From: Blastomyces gilchristii SLH14081
Taxonomy: Eukaryota > Ascomycota > Eurotiomycetes > Onygenales > Ajellomycetaceae
Assembly (NCBI RefSeq): GCF_000003855.2
Contig: NW_003101681.1
Span: 5,357,279 to 5,421,278 of the forward strand
Direction: 5' to 3'
Length of the DNA stretch: 64,000 bases
How positions within the stretch are numbered: position 1 is the first letter of the stretch; the number at the start of each line of letters is the position of its first letter. The notes below the pieces were generated by a model. The model was not told the origin of the DNA. It worked only from the letters and a program-made list of their open reading frames with translations, and did no database searches. Below are positions 11,661-24,600 of this stretch, in pieces. The position numbers were made by a program, and so were the translations under genes.

Positions 11661-13500
11661 CTCATTACACACTAGAGATATTAAACAAGAAATACTACTT
11701 AAGACTTCTCATTTTTCTTAAAGAGTTTTTTAGAGATAATCTTACAGTAATGAGTCAGTATCTTATAGACTCTGTAGCACTCTTCTTCTATTTTCTCTTA
11801 AAGAGTTTTTAGAAGTTTAATAAGACTATATAAGTGTAACATTTCTGAAGCAGTTAAAAGAAAAGAAATATTTAAAATTAATAAAAAGATTAATATTATT
11901 GATCTGCAGACTGCTGCTATTCTAATAAGGCTGCAGCTCACTGAAAAAGTAAAAAGAGAGATCAGAGCCTACTTATCAATAATTATATCTTCACTAAACT
12001 TATTTTTCACTGTTGAAGTCTTCAGCACTGATATCTTTATCTGCTGAGAAGTTAGCACTGCAGTATTATAGAGAAGCATACTATAGAAGAGAATGAGAGA
12101 TACTGAAAGTATTAACTTATCAACTTATAAAGCATCTCAGTTATCTGCTTCAACTGAAGCAAGAATCTCTTCAATTAGTGATTAATCTCTGCAGTGCTTT
12201 TAAAGACAGTATCAGCTGATTCCTTCTTGAGATCAGTCATTCTGAGGTGTTTTTTCATCTCAGAGATTTATACTTTCATCTCTTTTTACAGATGAGCAAG
12301 GAGAACCTTCTCAGTCTTGACAGAATTTATCAATACTTAAAGCTCTGAGACTCTCACTCTGTACTGCTTGAGTATCTAGACTTCTTGTCAGAGCTGACAC
12401 AATATCTTTCTATAAAGTAATACTTACAGAGAGATAGAAGTTGTTGTTACAGATATAACAGAAATAATAAGAGTAAGAGAAAAAGCAGATATATAAAATC
12501 CCTTCTTTCTTCAGTTGCTTAGCATAGTGCAGATAAGTAGCAGTGTCAGTCAGAGACTGTATCAGAGTCTTCTCACAGAGAGAAGATGAAGAAACTGAGA
12601 GACTCTGCAGACTCAACTTAGCAGTATTCTGAGCAGGGCTCAGATGAGCTGCAGAAGAGAAACTACAGATTGAGCTTTTTAAAGTCACTGTCTCTGAAAT
12701 CAAGCTCTTCCCAGGTTCCTCTTTAAATGACCACATAGGGTTATACATCACTGTATTGGCTGAGGGGGGGGGCAGTGTCACAACAGTGATGAGAGGGGCA
12801 GAGAACAGACTGAATATGAATGAACTAATCAGCAGAAGGAATGACACTTCACTGCAAGGCATGATAACTATCACCACAGCTGCAAAAGAAGCAGAAGAAG
12901 AAGAAGATGTGACAATGAGAGCAGTGCTTCTGCAGCTCATTGACACTGCTGCCTCTACCTTCAACCTGGCTTTCTTGATGATCACAGAGGCCGCTGCCAC
13001 ATCATGAAGATGTTTACTCACTAGAAAATATCAGAATAAGCCCTCTACTGTTCTCTAAGAATAATACTCTCATGCACTCACTATTGCAGATGAGGGGAAG
13101 AAGGAGAAAAATGTGTTATAGAGAGAGAAAATCTTTTCAAAAAAATCCTGCTACTACTGTTAGCTTTGTCTCTAAAACACATCACTTTTACAGAGAATTT
13201 CATATATAGAACAGAATATATTGAAAGATCTGTAAGTCACTTATTAATTATGTTTTTCACATTTTAAATTAATATATAAGAAACTCACTTATCATATATT
13301 TGATTTGAATGAAGATGAGAAAAGAAAGATCTACACAGTCAGCAGAAAAACTCATCTATTTCTTTATATCATACACAGTACATACACTGTTAATCAGTTA
13401 ATAACTATTGCTATACAACAAAGATAATTTCTAATCTGATAATCTTGAGAGTATAGAGACTATATTCTTAAAGAAGAGAGTATTATCACACTCTCAGCTA
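11661..13500 (+). other. Gypsy family-2 interior downstream of pol; no gene recognised
   Basis: Between the chromodomain and the 3' LTR lies 1.8 kb without a recognisable retroelement domain. Most is AT-rich. The part 12690-13060 is GC-richer and less mutated; its 12837-13060 portion matches 46140-46350 closely, so it is either a passenger sequence carried by the element or a separate insertion. Open frames of 203 codons (minus, 12410-13021) and 83 codons (plus, 12756-13007) cross it, but neither resembles a protein I know. The frames overlap on opposite strands, so at most one could be real. Confidence 0.5.
12837..13060 (+). repeat. dispersed repeat R4, copy 1
   Basis: This is nearly identical to 46140-46350, sharing for example the phrase 'gaagatgtttactcactag' and the following 'aaaatatcagaataag'. 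The plus-strand reading carries an acidic run (EAEEEED, about residues 48-54 of the frame starting at 12756) where the other copy reads EAGED. The function is unknown. Confidence 0.7.
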
Positions 13501-14016
13501 TGTCAAGACTCTGTTACAGTTTCATACAGCTCATCACTTTCATGTAGATGATTTCATTCTATTTAAACCAGTTTTCAATCACTCTATGACATTATTCAAA
13601 TATATCATAGAAAGATTCAATTGATGAATATAAGAACTCTGCTTCTATACAAGATCAGCAGATTACTCTTTCTTGATAATAAGACATTACTGAGATATCA
13701 CTTCAGCTATTCTCACTCATGAAATAAGAGAAGAGTATTCACTCATTATCTATATAGAATAGCTAGATGCTGACTTCTTATTAAAGAAGTCAGTGATTTG
13801 TTTTTCTTCTACTGAAATATATATAAGAGTTACTGCATATTTCATACAATCTTCTTAGTATACTAAGTATCATATCTGTGATATTCTCACAATAACTCTG
13901 TAGTCTACAAGCTTGCTATTTAAGTAAGATAGTCAAGCTCACTCATACAGCTTCTTAAATAACTACTCTTATATAATGTCACTGACTAGCTACTGCTTCG
14001 GTTCCGCCACGTTACA
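13501..14016 (+). repeat. 3' LTR of Gypsy family 2 (516 bp)
   Basis: It is colinear with 5833-6365 and differs by transitions apart from the 17-bp length difference near the start. The last approximately 20 bases (about 13996-14016) are un-mutated and GC-rich, while the rest is AT-rich. The end TTACA is followed by the target duplication 'agtat'. Confidence 0.9.
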
Positions 14017-16439
14017 AGTATCAAAGACTTTAAATTCACAGTCTAAATTTTAGAAATCTGAGATAAAATTGATATTATCTTCAGTATAAGCAATGTCTGT
14101 GTCTAATCTATTCAAATTCTCATTTTTTAAGTTATTTAAATAAATCAGAATAGAGTCTTTTATATTAATTATAGAAATTCTCTTTAAATACTGTTTATAT
14201 TCTCTCTCTTTAAATAGTTTACTTATTTATAAGTCTATGAGAGATTCAAGCTTTTCTCTTTAAAGAGATATCTTCTTATGATTAACTTTTTCAATATTTA
14301 ATAAAGAAAATTAATTTTTAATCAGTGAGTATAGTCTGTATAGTTAAGAGAGTATTTTCTTTAAAGAATTATTTTTATTTTAATCAAGAAATCTATTTTA
14401 ATTCAGTTCATTTTCAGAGTTAATTAATGAAAATAAAGAAGAGACTCTTTCTCTGATTATATGATCTAAGCTCATCTTTATAACTCTCAGAGTATAGTTT
14501 ATACAGGTCTTTTCAAATCTAATAATAGAAGAAGAAATTAAAGCTTCAATTTTCATTGCTCTAATAGAAGATGATTTGAATACTTTCAGAATTCTTCTCA
14601 AGACTCTGTTTTACAGACTTTGAAAGAGTTCAGTGAAATTCTCTTGATTATTTCATTAAACTTGAACTTCATAATCAGCTACTGATGTAATACAGACTAT
14701 ATATAACTGTCTTATAATCTGAAAGAATAGATCTCTCTCTGTATTTAATAGTCTGATTATATTATTCAATAGTCTTTCTATCTTAATAGTTCTTTGTTGA
14801 ATATAATATTTAAAATTTAACTTAAAGTTTAATCATACTTCTAATCATTTAATATTCAAACTGAGTTTAATCTGTCTATTTAAAAGAGTTAGATATAGTT
14901 CTTTCTTATTAAATTTGAAAAAGAAATGAATTAACTCAGTTTTATTTATATTAAATTTAATTTAATTAATATCTACTCTAATAAAAATTTTCTTTATAGC
15001 TTTTTCAATTACTTTTAAATTCTCTGTGATTGTTTTTGAACTATAGACTAGATCAATATTATTTATATAACTTAAAGATCTTACTATTTTCATATTTCTA
15101 TTCTTGAATAGATATACAGTGTATATTATAAATAAAATGAGTGAGATTGAAGATTCTTACAGTACTTCTATTTTTATCTCAGTCTTATCTTATTTTATTT
15201 CATTAAAAAATAGTTATATAATTCTTTTAAATATAAAATAGTTAACTTATTTTATTAGAGAAAGTAACATTTTTAATATTTTCAAAGTCTAAATTAACTT
15301 TGACTTTGAAATATAATTAAATATATCTTTTATATTAATAAAAACTGCAGTTGAGACTAGATCTTCATACTTTACTATTTAAATATTATAAATAACTATG
15401 AGAACAGTATTAATTACAGAGTATTATTTTCTATCTCTTATTTATTTATTAAATAGAAGAGAATTATTAATAGAGCTTATAAAAAATAGTTAAGTAGTTA
15501 TTATCTTTTCTAAAACCTTTTCTAGATAGTTCAATAGAGATATTACTCTATATAACTTAGAAATTAAAGCTTTTCTATTATATTTTATAAGAATTACTTC
15601 AGTCACTTCTCTTCAGTATTCAGAATAATACTCATTTTTTAAGAGATTAAAAAAGAGCTTAAAATACTCATTCTTTAAGTAAAAATATATATTTTGAATA
15701 ATTAAGTGATTGATTGAATCAGACTCTGCAGCAGTTTTAATTAATCTTAAGAAGATAGTTAACTCTAATTCATTCTATATAAGTTTAAATCATTCTCAGT
15801 TATTTTCATTAATATAGTTATAAAGTGATATAGTATCTTTCTCTTTCTCTAAATCTGATAAGTTTTAAAAGAGAATTCTTATAAAAACTTGATATTTTTT
15901 CTTAAAAGAATTTACTGTATATAATTCATTCTGAAACTCATATTTTAAGATTGAAAGTTTTACTACACTTCTTATTTTAGTGTAGTTAAAAGCTTTAAAA
16001 ACTTCTTTTTCTTATACTTCTTTAAGAAATTTGTTTCAGCAGTTTATTTTAACTCTTTTAATATCTGAAAAATATTCATTTCTGACAGCTTTGAACTCTT
16101 TATTAGATATTATATCATTCTTTCAATCTCTTCTAACAGTGACTAATTGTTTTCTTTTAGATATGATATTCTCATTTTATCAAGATTTGAAATACTCAGA
16201 AGACTTTTTCTTTGAAATATTATCTCTAATACTTATTAGAATAATAGATGTAATAAGCTTTACTCTATTCTTAAGTATTTTATCTAAAATATCTTGACTG
16301 AGATTTCAATAGAGCTCACTCTACTTTTCAGATTTTAACAGTTTTATACTTTCTTCAACTGCTTTTCAATCAGCTTTTTCAAAGTTATACTGATTAGAGA
16401 GAAGAGGATTTTCACTCATTTATTTTTTACTGTTTTAAA
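14017..16439 (-). pseudogene. Tad-like LINE, RT part, RIP-damaged and 5' truncated
   Basis: On the minus strand the linker after the endonuclease (NFEKADW, near 16380) is followed by a reverse transcriptase. The block SSISLILFIIYT is at about 15130-15170. The metal-binding FVDD-type box reads YINN near 15070, so it is inactivated. No endonuclease domain is present upstream because sequence character changes abruptly at about 16439, so the insertion is 5' truncated, as is common for LINEs. The 3' part is at 4850-5832 across the Gypsy insertion. Numerous stops and loss of CpG mark RIP. Confidence 0.75.
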
Positions 16440-16700
16440 CGCTCAAACGGTGAGCAGAAGGCGGATGTCGACTAGCTCGACAGCTGCTTTACACCGGTTG
16501 TTTAATACTGCCACGCTCCACGCACCATGGACGCCCTCCTGCGCGCTGCAAGCTCAATTCCCACGCCCCAGCATTCAGGTACGGAAAATGGATTTCCTCA
16601 ACCCACGCTGGGAATGGGCGCTTGCATCCTCCTCCTTTCACCATCGCTCACCCTTCACCCATGTTGAGACCGCCGGCCGGATATGGCCCTCTCGGGGCTG

Positions 16701-16710
16701 ACTATAAAAA
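16701..16710 (+). promoter_or_regulatory. probable TATA box of the DUF3435 gene
   Basis: The motif 'ctataaaaag' lies 243 bases before the ATG at 16953. It is followed by a pyrimidine-rich 5' leader (about 16720-16940) of the type seen in fungal genes. The 16440-16950 interval has normal GC and no RIP damage. Confidence 0.5.
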
Positions 16711-16952
16711 GTCATGGCTCCCTTCTCTCCAGCGGGTGATCTGGCCACCCTCACAATTCCAGCATTCCTTCCCATTGAATCTTCTCAGCCCATCAACCCT
16801 TCGCCGTTCCCCAAGCTATCAAGTCGCGCTTTCCCACTCTTACAACCCTCTCACCACAAGCAATGAGCTTCCTGTTCCTTCAACGATCCATCACTGAGCC
16901 CTTCATCCCTATCCCTTTCAGTTTCCTCCTCTGATCCTGTGCGGGATGAAGA

Positions 16953-19490
16953 ATGGCTCGTCAACACCGCATACCATCACCCGTCGACAGTGACAGTGAG
17001 GAAGACATGATGGACGTGGATGATAGTGATGGCGATGATGATGATAGTGATGGCACGGCCTCTGATTCCGGCGGAGAGACTGACCTGACGGACCCAGTTG
17101 ATTACAGGGAAGACAGCAAGAATGATGCCAGCAATCTGGCTGATCTGCTGACAGGCAATGAGCACCTTCCAGAGTACTATATGAAAATGATGACTGACCC
17201 AGATGGATCCTTACTCCAATACAATGAATACATGCCTAGCTCCTGGAAGCTGCTTGACTGCATTGAGCAGGAATGATTCAAGTGAGTGTCTGAATCTCCT
17301 TCTGGGCTGCAATTTCTTTCTAGTCTCTCATATACTATACAGATTCTGCGCCTGTGTCAAGCGGGATCTCAAGGAGATGTATCAGCAGATGGATGTAAAG
17401 ATGCTATACACTTTCTTTCACTGAGTGCTGAATCAACATCACAGCAAGGGTGAGAGATGATGTCAGAAGCTTAAATACCAGAGCTCTCTGAAAACATACT
17501 GAAAGATCTTCTGTCTGATCTATGAGAGAGAGATGTAGAAGAAGATCAACAGAGAGATATCACTGAGAGTGATTAAAAATATATACAACTGTCTCTTTCT
17601 GTATCACTCTCAGTATCTGAACAGATTCTGTCTGATGACATGAATTATTTCATAGTACTGATCTGAGGCCTGCTTGCACTTAAGATGATTTTAAAACTGA
17701 TACAGCTGTATCATCTTAAGAAGAGATGCTGAAAGAAGTCAGTTATCTATCTGAATGATCTTATCAAGATCATTGAGATAACTGTCACTATTATTAAGAA
17801 GAAGTTCAGTCACAGCTGATAATGAATTCTGCTCTATCTGTTCTTTCAGCTGATCAGGTTCTCAGTCAATTGACTGCAGATGTTGCTGAATCTGTGCTAT
17901 CAGTATATTAAGATCACTCTTCTGAGAGACTCTGATTACAGACTTAATAACATTCTAATTGAGTTTACTATTGAATTCATCAAAATATTTCTTGAAGAGA
18001 AGAAGAAGTATATAAATGCATTTACTCTAATCTGTTCTAATAAACTGTGACTAACTGTATATCTGTGAATTCAGAATTATATTTATAGTCTCTGAGATTA
18101 TCTTTAATCTATTACTTGTTTTCAGCTCTTATATTACTCTTCTTAAGCTTCTATTCACTGATTATATATTCATCTCTCTTAATAGTAAGAGAGTTCTTAC
18201 TTTAATATAATAACTTGTTAATCTGAAGATACTGAAAGATATCTATTAGCTTAAGCTTTATTTTAACTCAGCTCTGAATAATGTCTTAATGTTCTGAAAG
18301 TCTAAGTAGACACTGAAAGTGATTAAGATATCAGTCACTGATATACTGATATATAACATTATTAAACTCTGAATTAGATAGATTGAGAAGATATCTATAT
18401 TCTATAACATTGTTTAATCATACAGTCTGTAATATAGTGCTGATAAAGTGTTAGATAACAGTGATAAGTTCTGATCAGAGAGAAGATTTTAACTTCTAAT
18501 TATCAGTTACTTATTACTTTCTATTATACAGAGCATGTTAGTAAAGCTGTTTATAGTCTAATCTTTCAGCACTTAAATCTCTATATGTTTCTCAAATACT
18601 ATCTTTATAGAAAGATAAATAAGAATATTCATATCATTATTCAGAGTCTGAATCTGTAGAAATATATTATATATATGATGTGCTGAATACTCTGCTCTAT
18701 TAATTCATATCAGCTGTAGAAACTAATTATAGCTTAGTTAAAATCAGTTAATTAACAATCTTATATTAAGAAACTCATTCAGAAACATGATCTGCTTAGC
18801 AGATATCTTAAGTAATCTCTTAAGAAGTATAAGAGAATTATCAAGTATGAGCTTTATAAGAAGATTAGCTGTGAGCTGACAGATACATATTAGTAGATAA
18901 GAGACAAACTTTTATATAATATATAGAAAATATTTGACTTTGAGAAGTCTCTGTGTGAGATCAAGTGACAGCTGTTTAGAATCAAGATCTTAAAGATATT
19001 TAATAAGTCTCAGAGTATTAATAAGAAAGTTCTGTCTCTGTAATAATAAATAATCTCAGTACTTCTCTTACTGCTCTGTAAGACACTGTGAAATAAGATA
19101 CTTTAATACACTGAGAGAATTAATGCTGTTACAGTATACTATCTCTTTAAGAAGAAGAATACTTACTGACTTCTATATAATAAGAGATCTACTGCTCTGA
19201 TACTTCAGAGAGTCAGAGTGAAGATGTATATTTCTCTATCTCTTAATTAGAGAGAGATTATAGTAAGAGCTGTGATAAAGAATTATCAGTCACTTTACTA
19301 CTTTATCTATCTGAATAAATTCTCTACTTATAATAAGATGACTAAGTATCTTGAATAAAAACATCTGCAGTATATTCAGTCTGAAGATGTAATCAGATAC
19401 CTGTATTGTAATATAATTCTCAAGAGTAAGATAAAGCTTCAGAGTCACATCTACTATATTCATAGCATAGTTAGCTTAGATAATTTATAG
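16953..19490 (+). pseudogene. DUF3435 / tyrosine-recombinase-like protein with C2H2 finger, RIP-damaged
   Basis: DUF3435 proteins are tyrosine-recombinase relatives and include the captains of Starship elements. Exon 1 (16953-17281) is clean: an acidic N-terminus (DSDSEED...DDDD) and the LLDCIEQE block, ending with a TGG-to-TGA change at 17274. A 61-nt intron (17282-17342) joins in phase to exon 2 (KEMYQQMDVKMLYTFFH). From about 17430 the gene is AT-rich and stop-filled, yet family blocks remain readable: EFTIEFIKIFLEEK (about 17960-18000), a form of RPYSLRYGAGKAL (about 18415-18455), and QHLNLYMFLKYYL around the expected catalytic tyrosine (about 18565-18605). A C2H2 finger relic (YCN...HIYYIH) ends it near 19480. 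Promoter and exon 1 are intact; the enzyme is dead. Confidence 0.8.
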
Positions 19491-20429
19491 TTATTTAGAC
19501 TCTCTCTCTCTTATATCTATAAATATATTATCACTTAGAATATATTTATCATCTCAATTTCTCTCTGTATATTTATAATCTCTGCTTTCACTGTGTCAGA
19601 AGCATATTCACATAGAAATATCAATTAAATAAATCATATTCTGTCATTATTTCTAGCTCTTAATTATTTTTAATACTTCTGCTATAAAGTGTCTAAAATC
19701 TAAATTATATCTGAAGATCTTATATTGTATCTGATAAGTTGAAAGAACTGTAATATAATCTCTGTGATAGAGCTGTTCTGCAGCTAATAAATAAACACAG
19801 ATCAGTAGAGTAAAACCTCACAGAAATAAGAAATATGAAAGAGCAGATATATCAGAATGATATAACCTGGTCTTCATTGCAGACATTGTTCTGCTAAATA
19901 AACCTTCTGTTATTCTAATTTACAATGAATGAAGAACATGACTCTATGAGCAATCTATCAATTCTTTTCTTTTGCATTCTCAGGCCATAACTCTGCGAGT
20001 TAAAATCATGACTCTCATCATTTTAACTCACAACACACAACTCATTCTCTTTTGCAATTCATTTTGACACTCTTTCAGACAGGCATTCTCGCTCACTGTA
20101 TAAGTTCTTACAAGTACAATTTTAGAAACTGTAGACAATACTTGCTGGTCAGTATATGCTCTATTTGAATATAATTGTTGAATTACTAGATATGTTTTAT
20201 AATTCAGCTAATTCAAACAAAGATGTATCTGCTATTACTGTTGCAATTGCATTAACTTAAACAATTGCTTTCGCCGTAGGTCTGCAAGATCTGGGCGGTG
20301 AGTGAAGTGCTTATTATAATTGTCTAAAGTGATTAGAGGTTATTGCAAATCATCATCTCTTCCCGTCATCTTCATCGCCATTACATTCCTATCTCCTCGC
20401 AAGCTTCAATATAATTAGCGTAGACGAGT
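19491..20429. other. no gene seen
   Basis: AT-rich sequence grades into near-normal composition after about 19860. I find no open frame with recognisable similarity and no RNA gene. Confidence 0.5.
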
Positions 20430-20765
20430 GATTATTAGTAAACAGAAGCTGAGAAGGGTCAGAAAAGGCTTGACAAGAGCAGAGACACAGAATAGATAAG
20501 ATTATTAATAGAGAGGTATCTGCGCTCTAGTAAAAGATAGTAATTCGGCCAGTGAATAGCTTGGTCTTTGAAACAAGAACAGAAGCATCTGTAATTATAG
20601 TTGTACACTGCATAGCTGTCTGAGAGTTGAAACCTCAAACTGGCATACAAGTGTATTATTCTCAATAACTATCTATGAGAATAGAAACTGCTACTTATAA
20701 CTGTTTCTATCAATAAACTTTTCTTAAGAGCTGGCAGCCTAGCTGGAAGCCTAACAGGCAGCATC
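20430..20765 (+). mobile_element. LINE 3' end, left part, interrupted by Copia
   Basis: This is the reverse complement of about 43110-43450, where it is the C-terminal coding end and 3' UTR of a minus-strand Tad-like LINE. Its continuation is at 25959-26039 on the other side of the Copia element, ending in an (AATC)n tail at about 26021-26039. Confidence 0.75.
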
Positions 20766-20873
20766 TGTAGAATAGTTGAAGGTTGTATTGATAGCTATCT
20801 ACAAGAACATAATATAGTGGTGGGTCACGTGATCTAGTGAGATTGCTAACCGCAACGGCCGTAACGGCCAACA
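20766..20873 (-). repeat. Copia 3' LTR (108 bp)
   Basis: It begins TGTAGAATAG and ends GGCCAACA in plus orientation. It is unusually short for a Copia LTR, but the limit is fixed by the 5-bp target duplication and the adjoining purine tract. Confidence 0.85.
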
Positions 20874-21098
20874 CCCCCTCTCAAGATAACAAGAATCACA
20901 TACAAAAACACTCAAATCATCAAGATAGTCTGTCAAAATCAAATACAAATGTAAAATTAAACATTCCCAACTTTTATACCTGTAAGATCTAGCAAAATCA
21001 TGAATTATATAAATATCACAGTGTCTAGAAGTTTAGTGAGTTCATCTACTATTATTTAAGTGATGAGAATATATTCTAAATCAATGACTCTCTGATTC

Positions 21099-21268
21099 NN
21101 NNNNNNNNNNNNNNNNNNNNNNNNNNNNNNNNNNNNNNNNNNNNNNNNNNNNNNNNNNNNNNNNNNNNNNNNNNNNNNNNNNNNNNNNNNNNNNNNNNNN
21201 NNNNNNNNNNNNNNNNNNNNNNNNNNNNNNNNNNNNNNNNNNNNNNNNNNNNNNNNNNNNNNNNNNNN
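21099..21268. other. assembly gap (170 N)
   Basis: A run of N inside the Copia element; no sequence information. Confidence 0.99.
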
Positions 21269-21699
21269 GATTCTGAATTCATATTATCTCACAGACTGTC
21301 TTACTAAGAGTCATATATTTAATCTCATTGAAACTTAGAGATACACAAGATTGCTTCACTGAATATCATGAAATCAGGCTATCTATAAGCTTAAAAATAT
21401 AGCTGAATATTGATTTTCTATTATTATTCAAGAAGTCAGCTCAATCAGAATCTGAGTAGCTGAAGAGTAGATAGAAATCATCAGAAAAATCAGAGAGAAT
21501 GAAAAGATCAGTAGAAACAGATCTCTTATACAGACTGCATCTGTAGAAAATACTCAGATTCATGATTCTTTCAAATAATATATAACATGTAATAGAGTCT
21601 TTTAATATTAAGATGTTAAATCAACATTTCATTGAGTAAGTAGTAAGATAGTATAAGTGATATCAGAATATATTTTAACTGCAAGATATTACAAGCAAC

Positions 21700-24600
21700 T
21701 CATATTATATTAATATCACTGAATTATGAAATCAGTCTCTTTCTTAGATATAGAGAAATTATTAATACAGAATTCATTCTTCATTGATATTCTAATAACA
21801 GCTGTATTATCAAGATAGAAATCTTTAATAAGATATTTAATATATTGATAATATATTAAATTAATTCTCTTGTCTAAACAATTAATCTCTATACTTAAAT
21901 ACTTAATTAATTGATGTAGATTCTTAACTTTCAATTTCTCACTGAGTATACTCACTAGTTAATCAGCATTCTCAGAAACTTTGAATATAATGTTAAGATC
22001 ATTAACATAGATCATCATATAGAGATGACATCTGAATGTATAATATTAAAGTATCAGATCATAGATACTGACTGTAAATTCAAGATTACTTAACAGAGCT
22101 GTTAAGTAATTATATCAGATCTTCACTGCAGAGTTCAGACTGTATAAACTACTCTCAATTATATAGATAAATGTTTTCAGTGAATCTGTCTCAAATTCAG
22201 TGAATTATCTTATATAAATCTTCTTAGTGAGGCACTCATGCAGATATATTATCACTATATTCACTTAATAGAGTATTCAACTGTGTAGTACTGCTATTAT
22301 AAAAAGAATACAATTGACAGTATCAGTGATAACAGAAGTATAGATCTCTTCTCTAGAATTCTTCTTAAGTCAGTTATTATAAATCACTTAATACAATTTT
22401 CTAAGAATATTATCAGAATCATTATTCAGATTCACAGATCTATCTTTCTCAAGAAACATTTAATAGTATGAAGTAATCAGTTCACTTCTCAGAACATCAG
22501 ATCTAGAGATTAAACTTTATATATTATATCTCTTCAGATCAGTAATCTCATGTTATATAAACTTCTTTTAATAATCTTCTATTCTCTCTAACTAAGATGT
22601 GATATTCTTGTAGAACTTCAGAAGATTATCTGTAACAGAGTTTGAAGTGTAAGTAGTCAGTGATTTCATAGGCTGCAATTATATGAAATTTAGATTATCA
22701 ATATCAGAAGCATCTTTATTATCAATCAGATAAATATCAGATTTCAGTTCATCAGCATTATTAATGAGTGTCACAGATATGATAACTAATTTCAATTTTT
22801 CAGTAATCAGAAACCTCATATTACTACTGACAATAATCTTATCAGATTCAGAATGCTATAGATAATATATTAATATATCACTGAATTTAATGATACAATA
22901 GAAATCAGCATATGAAGAGAGCTTGTTCATGAGTCTCTGAAATTTATACAAGTGAATAAAAATCTCTGCACTTAATCAGTAAAAATGCCTCATATTCAGT
23001 GAGATATTCATAAGTGCATATTAAGAAATCTTATATGAACTTGGAATTACAGAAGTCTCTGCAGTAGAGAACTAAAATTTCAAGTTATAAAGAACTGTAG
23101 ATATGAGAGTATTATTAATTATTACAATCACTATCTCTAGAACATCTGCTCAGAACTTCTCAGAGAAATTATCTTTTAAAAGAGCAGCTCTAACTCATTT
23201 TATAATAGTGTAGATCTCATATTCAGAAATATCATTCTAATGTGATAAATGTAATGCTATTGATTCTCATTTAGTATTATATGAATTCATGACTGTGTGT
23301 ATACATGTGAATTGAAAAACATCATCAATATCAGTTTATAGAAAAGCAGGAACTGTATATCTGAGATTACTTATGAATCTGAGTCATAACTCAAAGTATT
23401 GAACAGTCTCATTCTTGAACTTTAAAAAATATACTCAACAGTAGTAAGTCACATCACAGATGATAAGTATTCAGTATTTAATTCTCTGACAGAACTTTAA
23501 GAGATAGTCAGAGAGATCTTTCAATGTATATTTATCATCTATAAAATCAATATAAATCTTCTCAATAGATTGAATAGATCTAGACATCAGTGTTTTCAAA
23601 TAATCTCATATTATATCTATCTTAACATATTCTTTATAAAAGAACTTAGTCTTAGAATCTTTAATAGTGACCTCAGTATGAGAATTCTTGACTATAGTAA
23701 TTATAGCATCAGTATGAATGTGACTGAGATTATAATATTAATTCAAAAGAGTCTTTGATATCTTTAATATCTGTGTTTTCACATCTGTATAATTGATGTT
23801 ATTAACAGTAATAACAGCAGTCACAGAAAGATCAACTTTTCAGTTAAAATTATACTTATGAGACATTATCACAATATACTTAACTACCTTGTTCAGATAA
23901 TTGAAATTCTCATTGAACTTCTATTTATTAATCTTATATATATTGTTCTGAACAGTCTGAACTGCATGAAAAATAACACTGTTCAGAGCTCTGTAAATGA
24001 AAAATGAGAGAATAGTGAAAGATAATATAAATTGAAATCCCTGATCTTTAAGCTTTGTAAATGAGAGCAGATTAACTGTAATATTAGAAATATAGTGAAC
24101 ATTCTGTAAGTTAATATTATCACTCTCAATCTTCAAGATGACAGTTTCAATCTTCTTGATAAACTCAGTTCTCTCAGTGACAGAATCAACAGAGATGTTA
24201 TCATTAAAAGATTTAATATTTGAAAAAGAATGAAGCTTATTCATCATATTCAGACTTATATATATATTCAAATATCAAGATCTAGACAATGATTTTTCAG
24301 TGACTGTGAAAGAGAAATAGAACTCAATCTTTATAATTACTATATTTACTACTGATTGAGAACTTATCAAGTCATTCTTCTTCTCTTTCTTCTTATTATC
24401 ATTCTTCTTATCTATCTTCTTTTTCTTTTTATCAGAGTGTAGGATAAAACATTTATTAACAGTATATTTATATCTTCTGCAGTGAGTACACTTTTATACA
24501 GATATGCTTTTATTCTTATCTTTATTCTTATTCTTTTTCACAGTCACAGAATCAGTCTAAGACTGCTTTTTTCACTCAGTGATGATCTTCTTAAATGTAT

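Larger units (their letters stand above)
5833..14016 (+). mobile_element. complete Ty3/Gypsy chromovirus, family 2 (8.2 kb), RIP-damaged
   Basis: The element is flanked by the 5-bp target duplication 'agtat' (5828-5832 and 14017-14021). The LTRs are 5833-6365 and 13501-14016, both beginning TGTCA; the 3' one ends ACA and the 5' one ATA (mutated). The body reads gag with a CCHC knuckle, protease, RT, RNase H, integrase and chromodomain in Ty3/Gypsy order. It inserted in a LINE and was itself hit by a SINE. The outermost bases of both LTRs retain CpG-rich sequence while the rest is AT-rich and full of stops, so it is not autonomous. Confidence 0.92.

Noticed and set aside
12410..13021. 203-codon open frame on the minus strand
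   Set aside because: It lies inside a Gypsy element, its Ser/Val-rich translation resembles no protein, and its best-conserved part is shared as a DNA repeat with 46140-46350, where the frame differs.
16450..16897. two plus-strand open frames (83 and 91 codons) upstream of the DUF3435 gene
   Set aside because: They overlap each other, are pyrimidine/proline-rich as expected for a promoter and leader, and lie across the TATA box.
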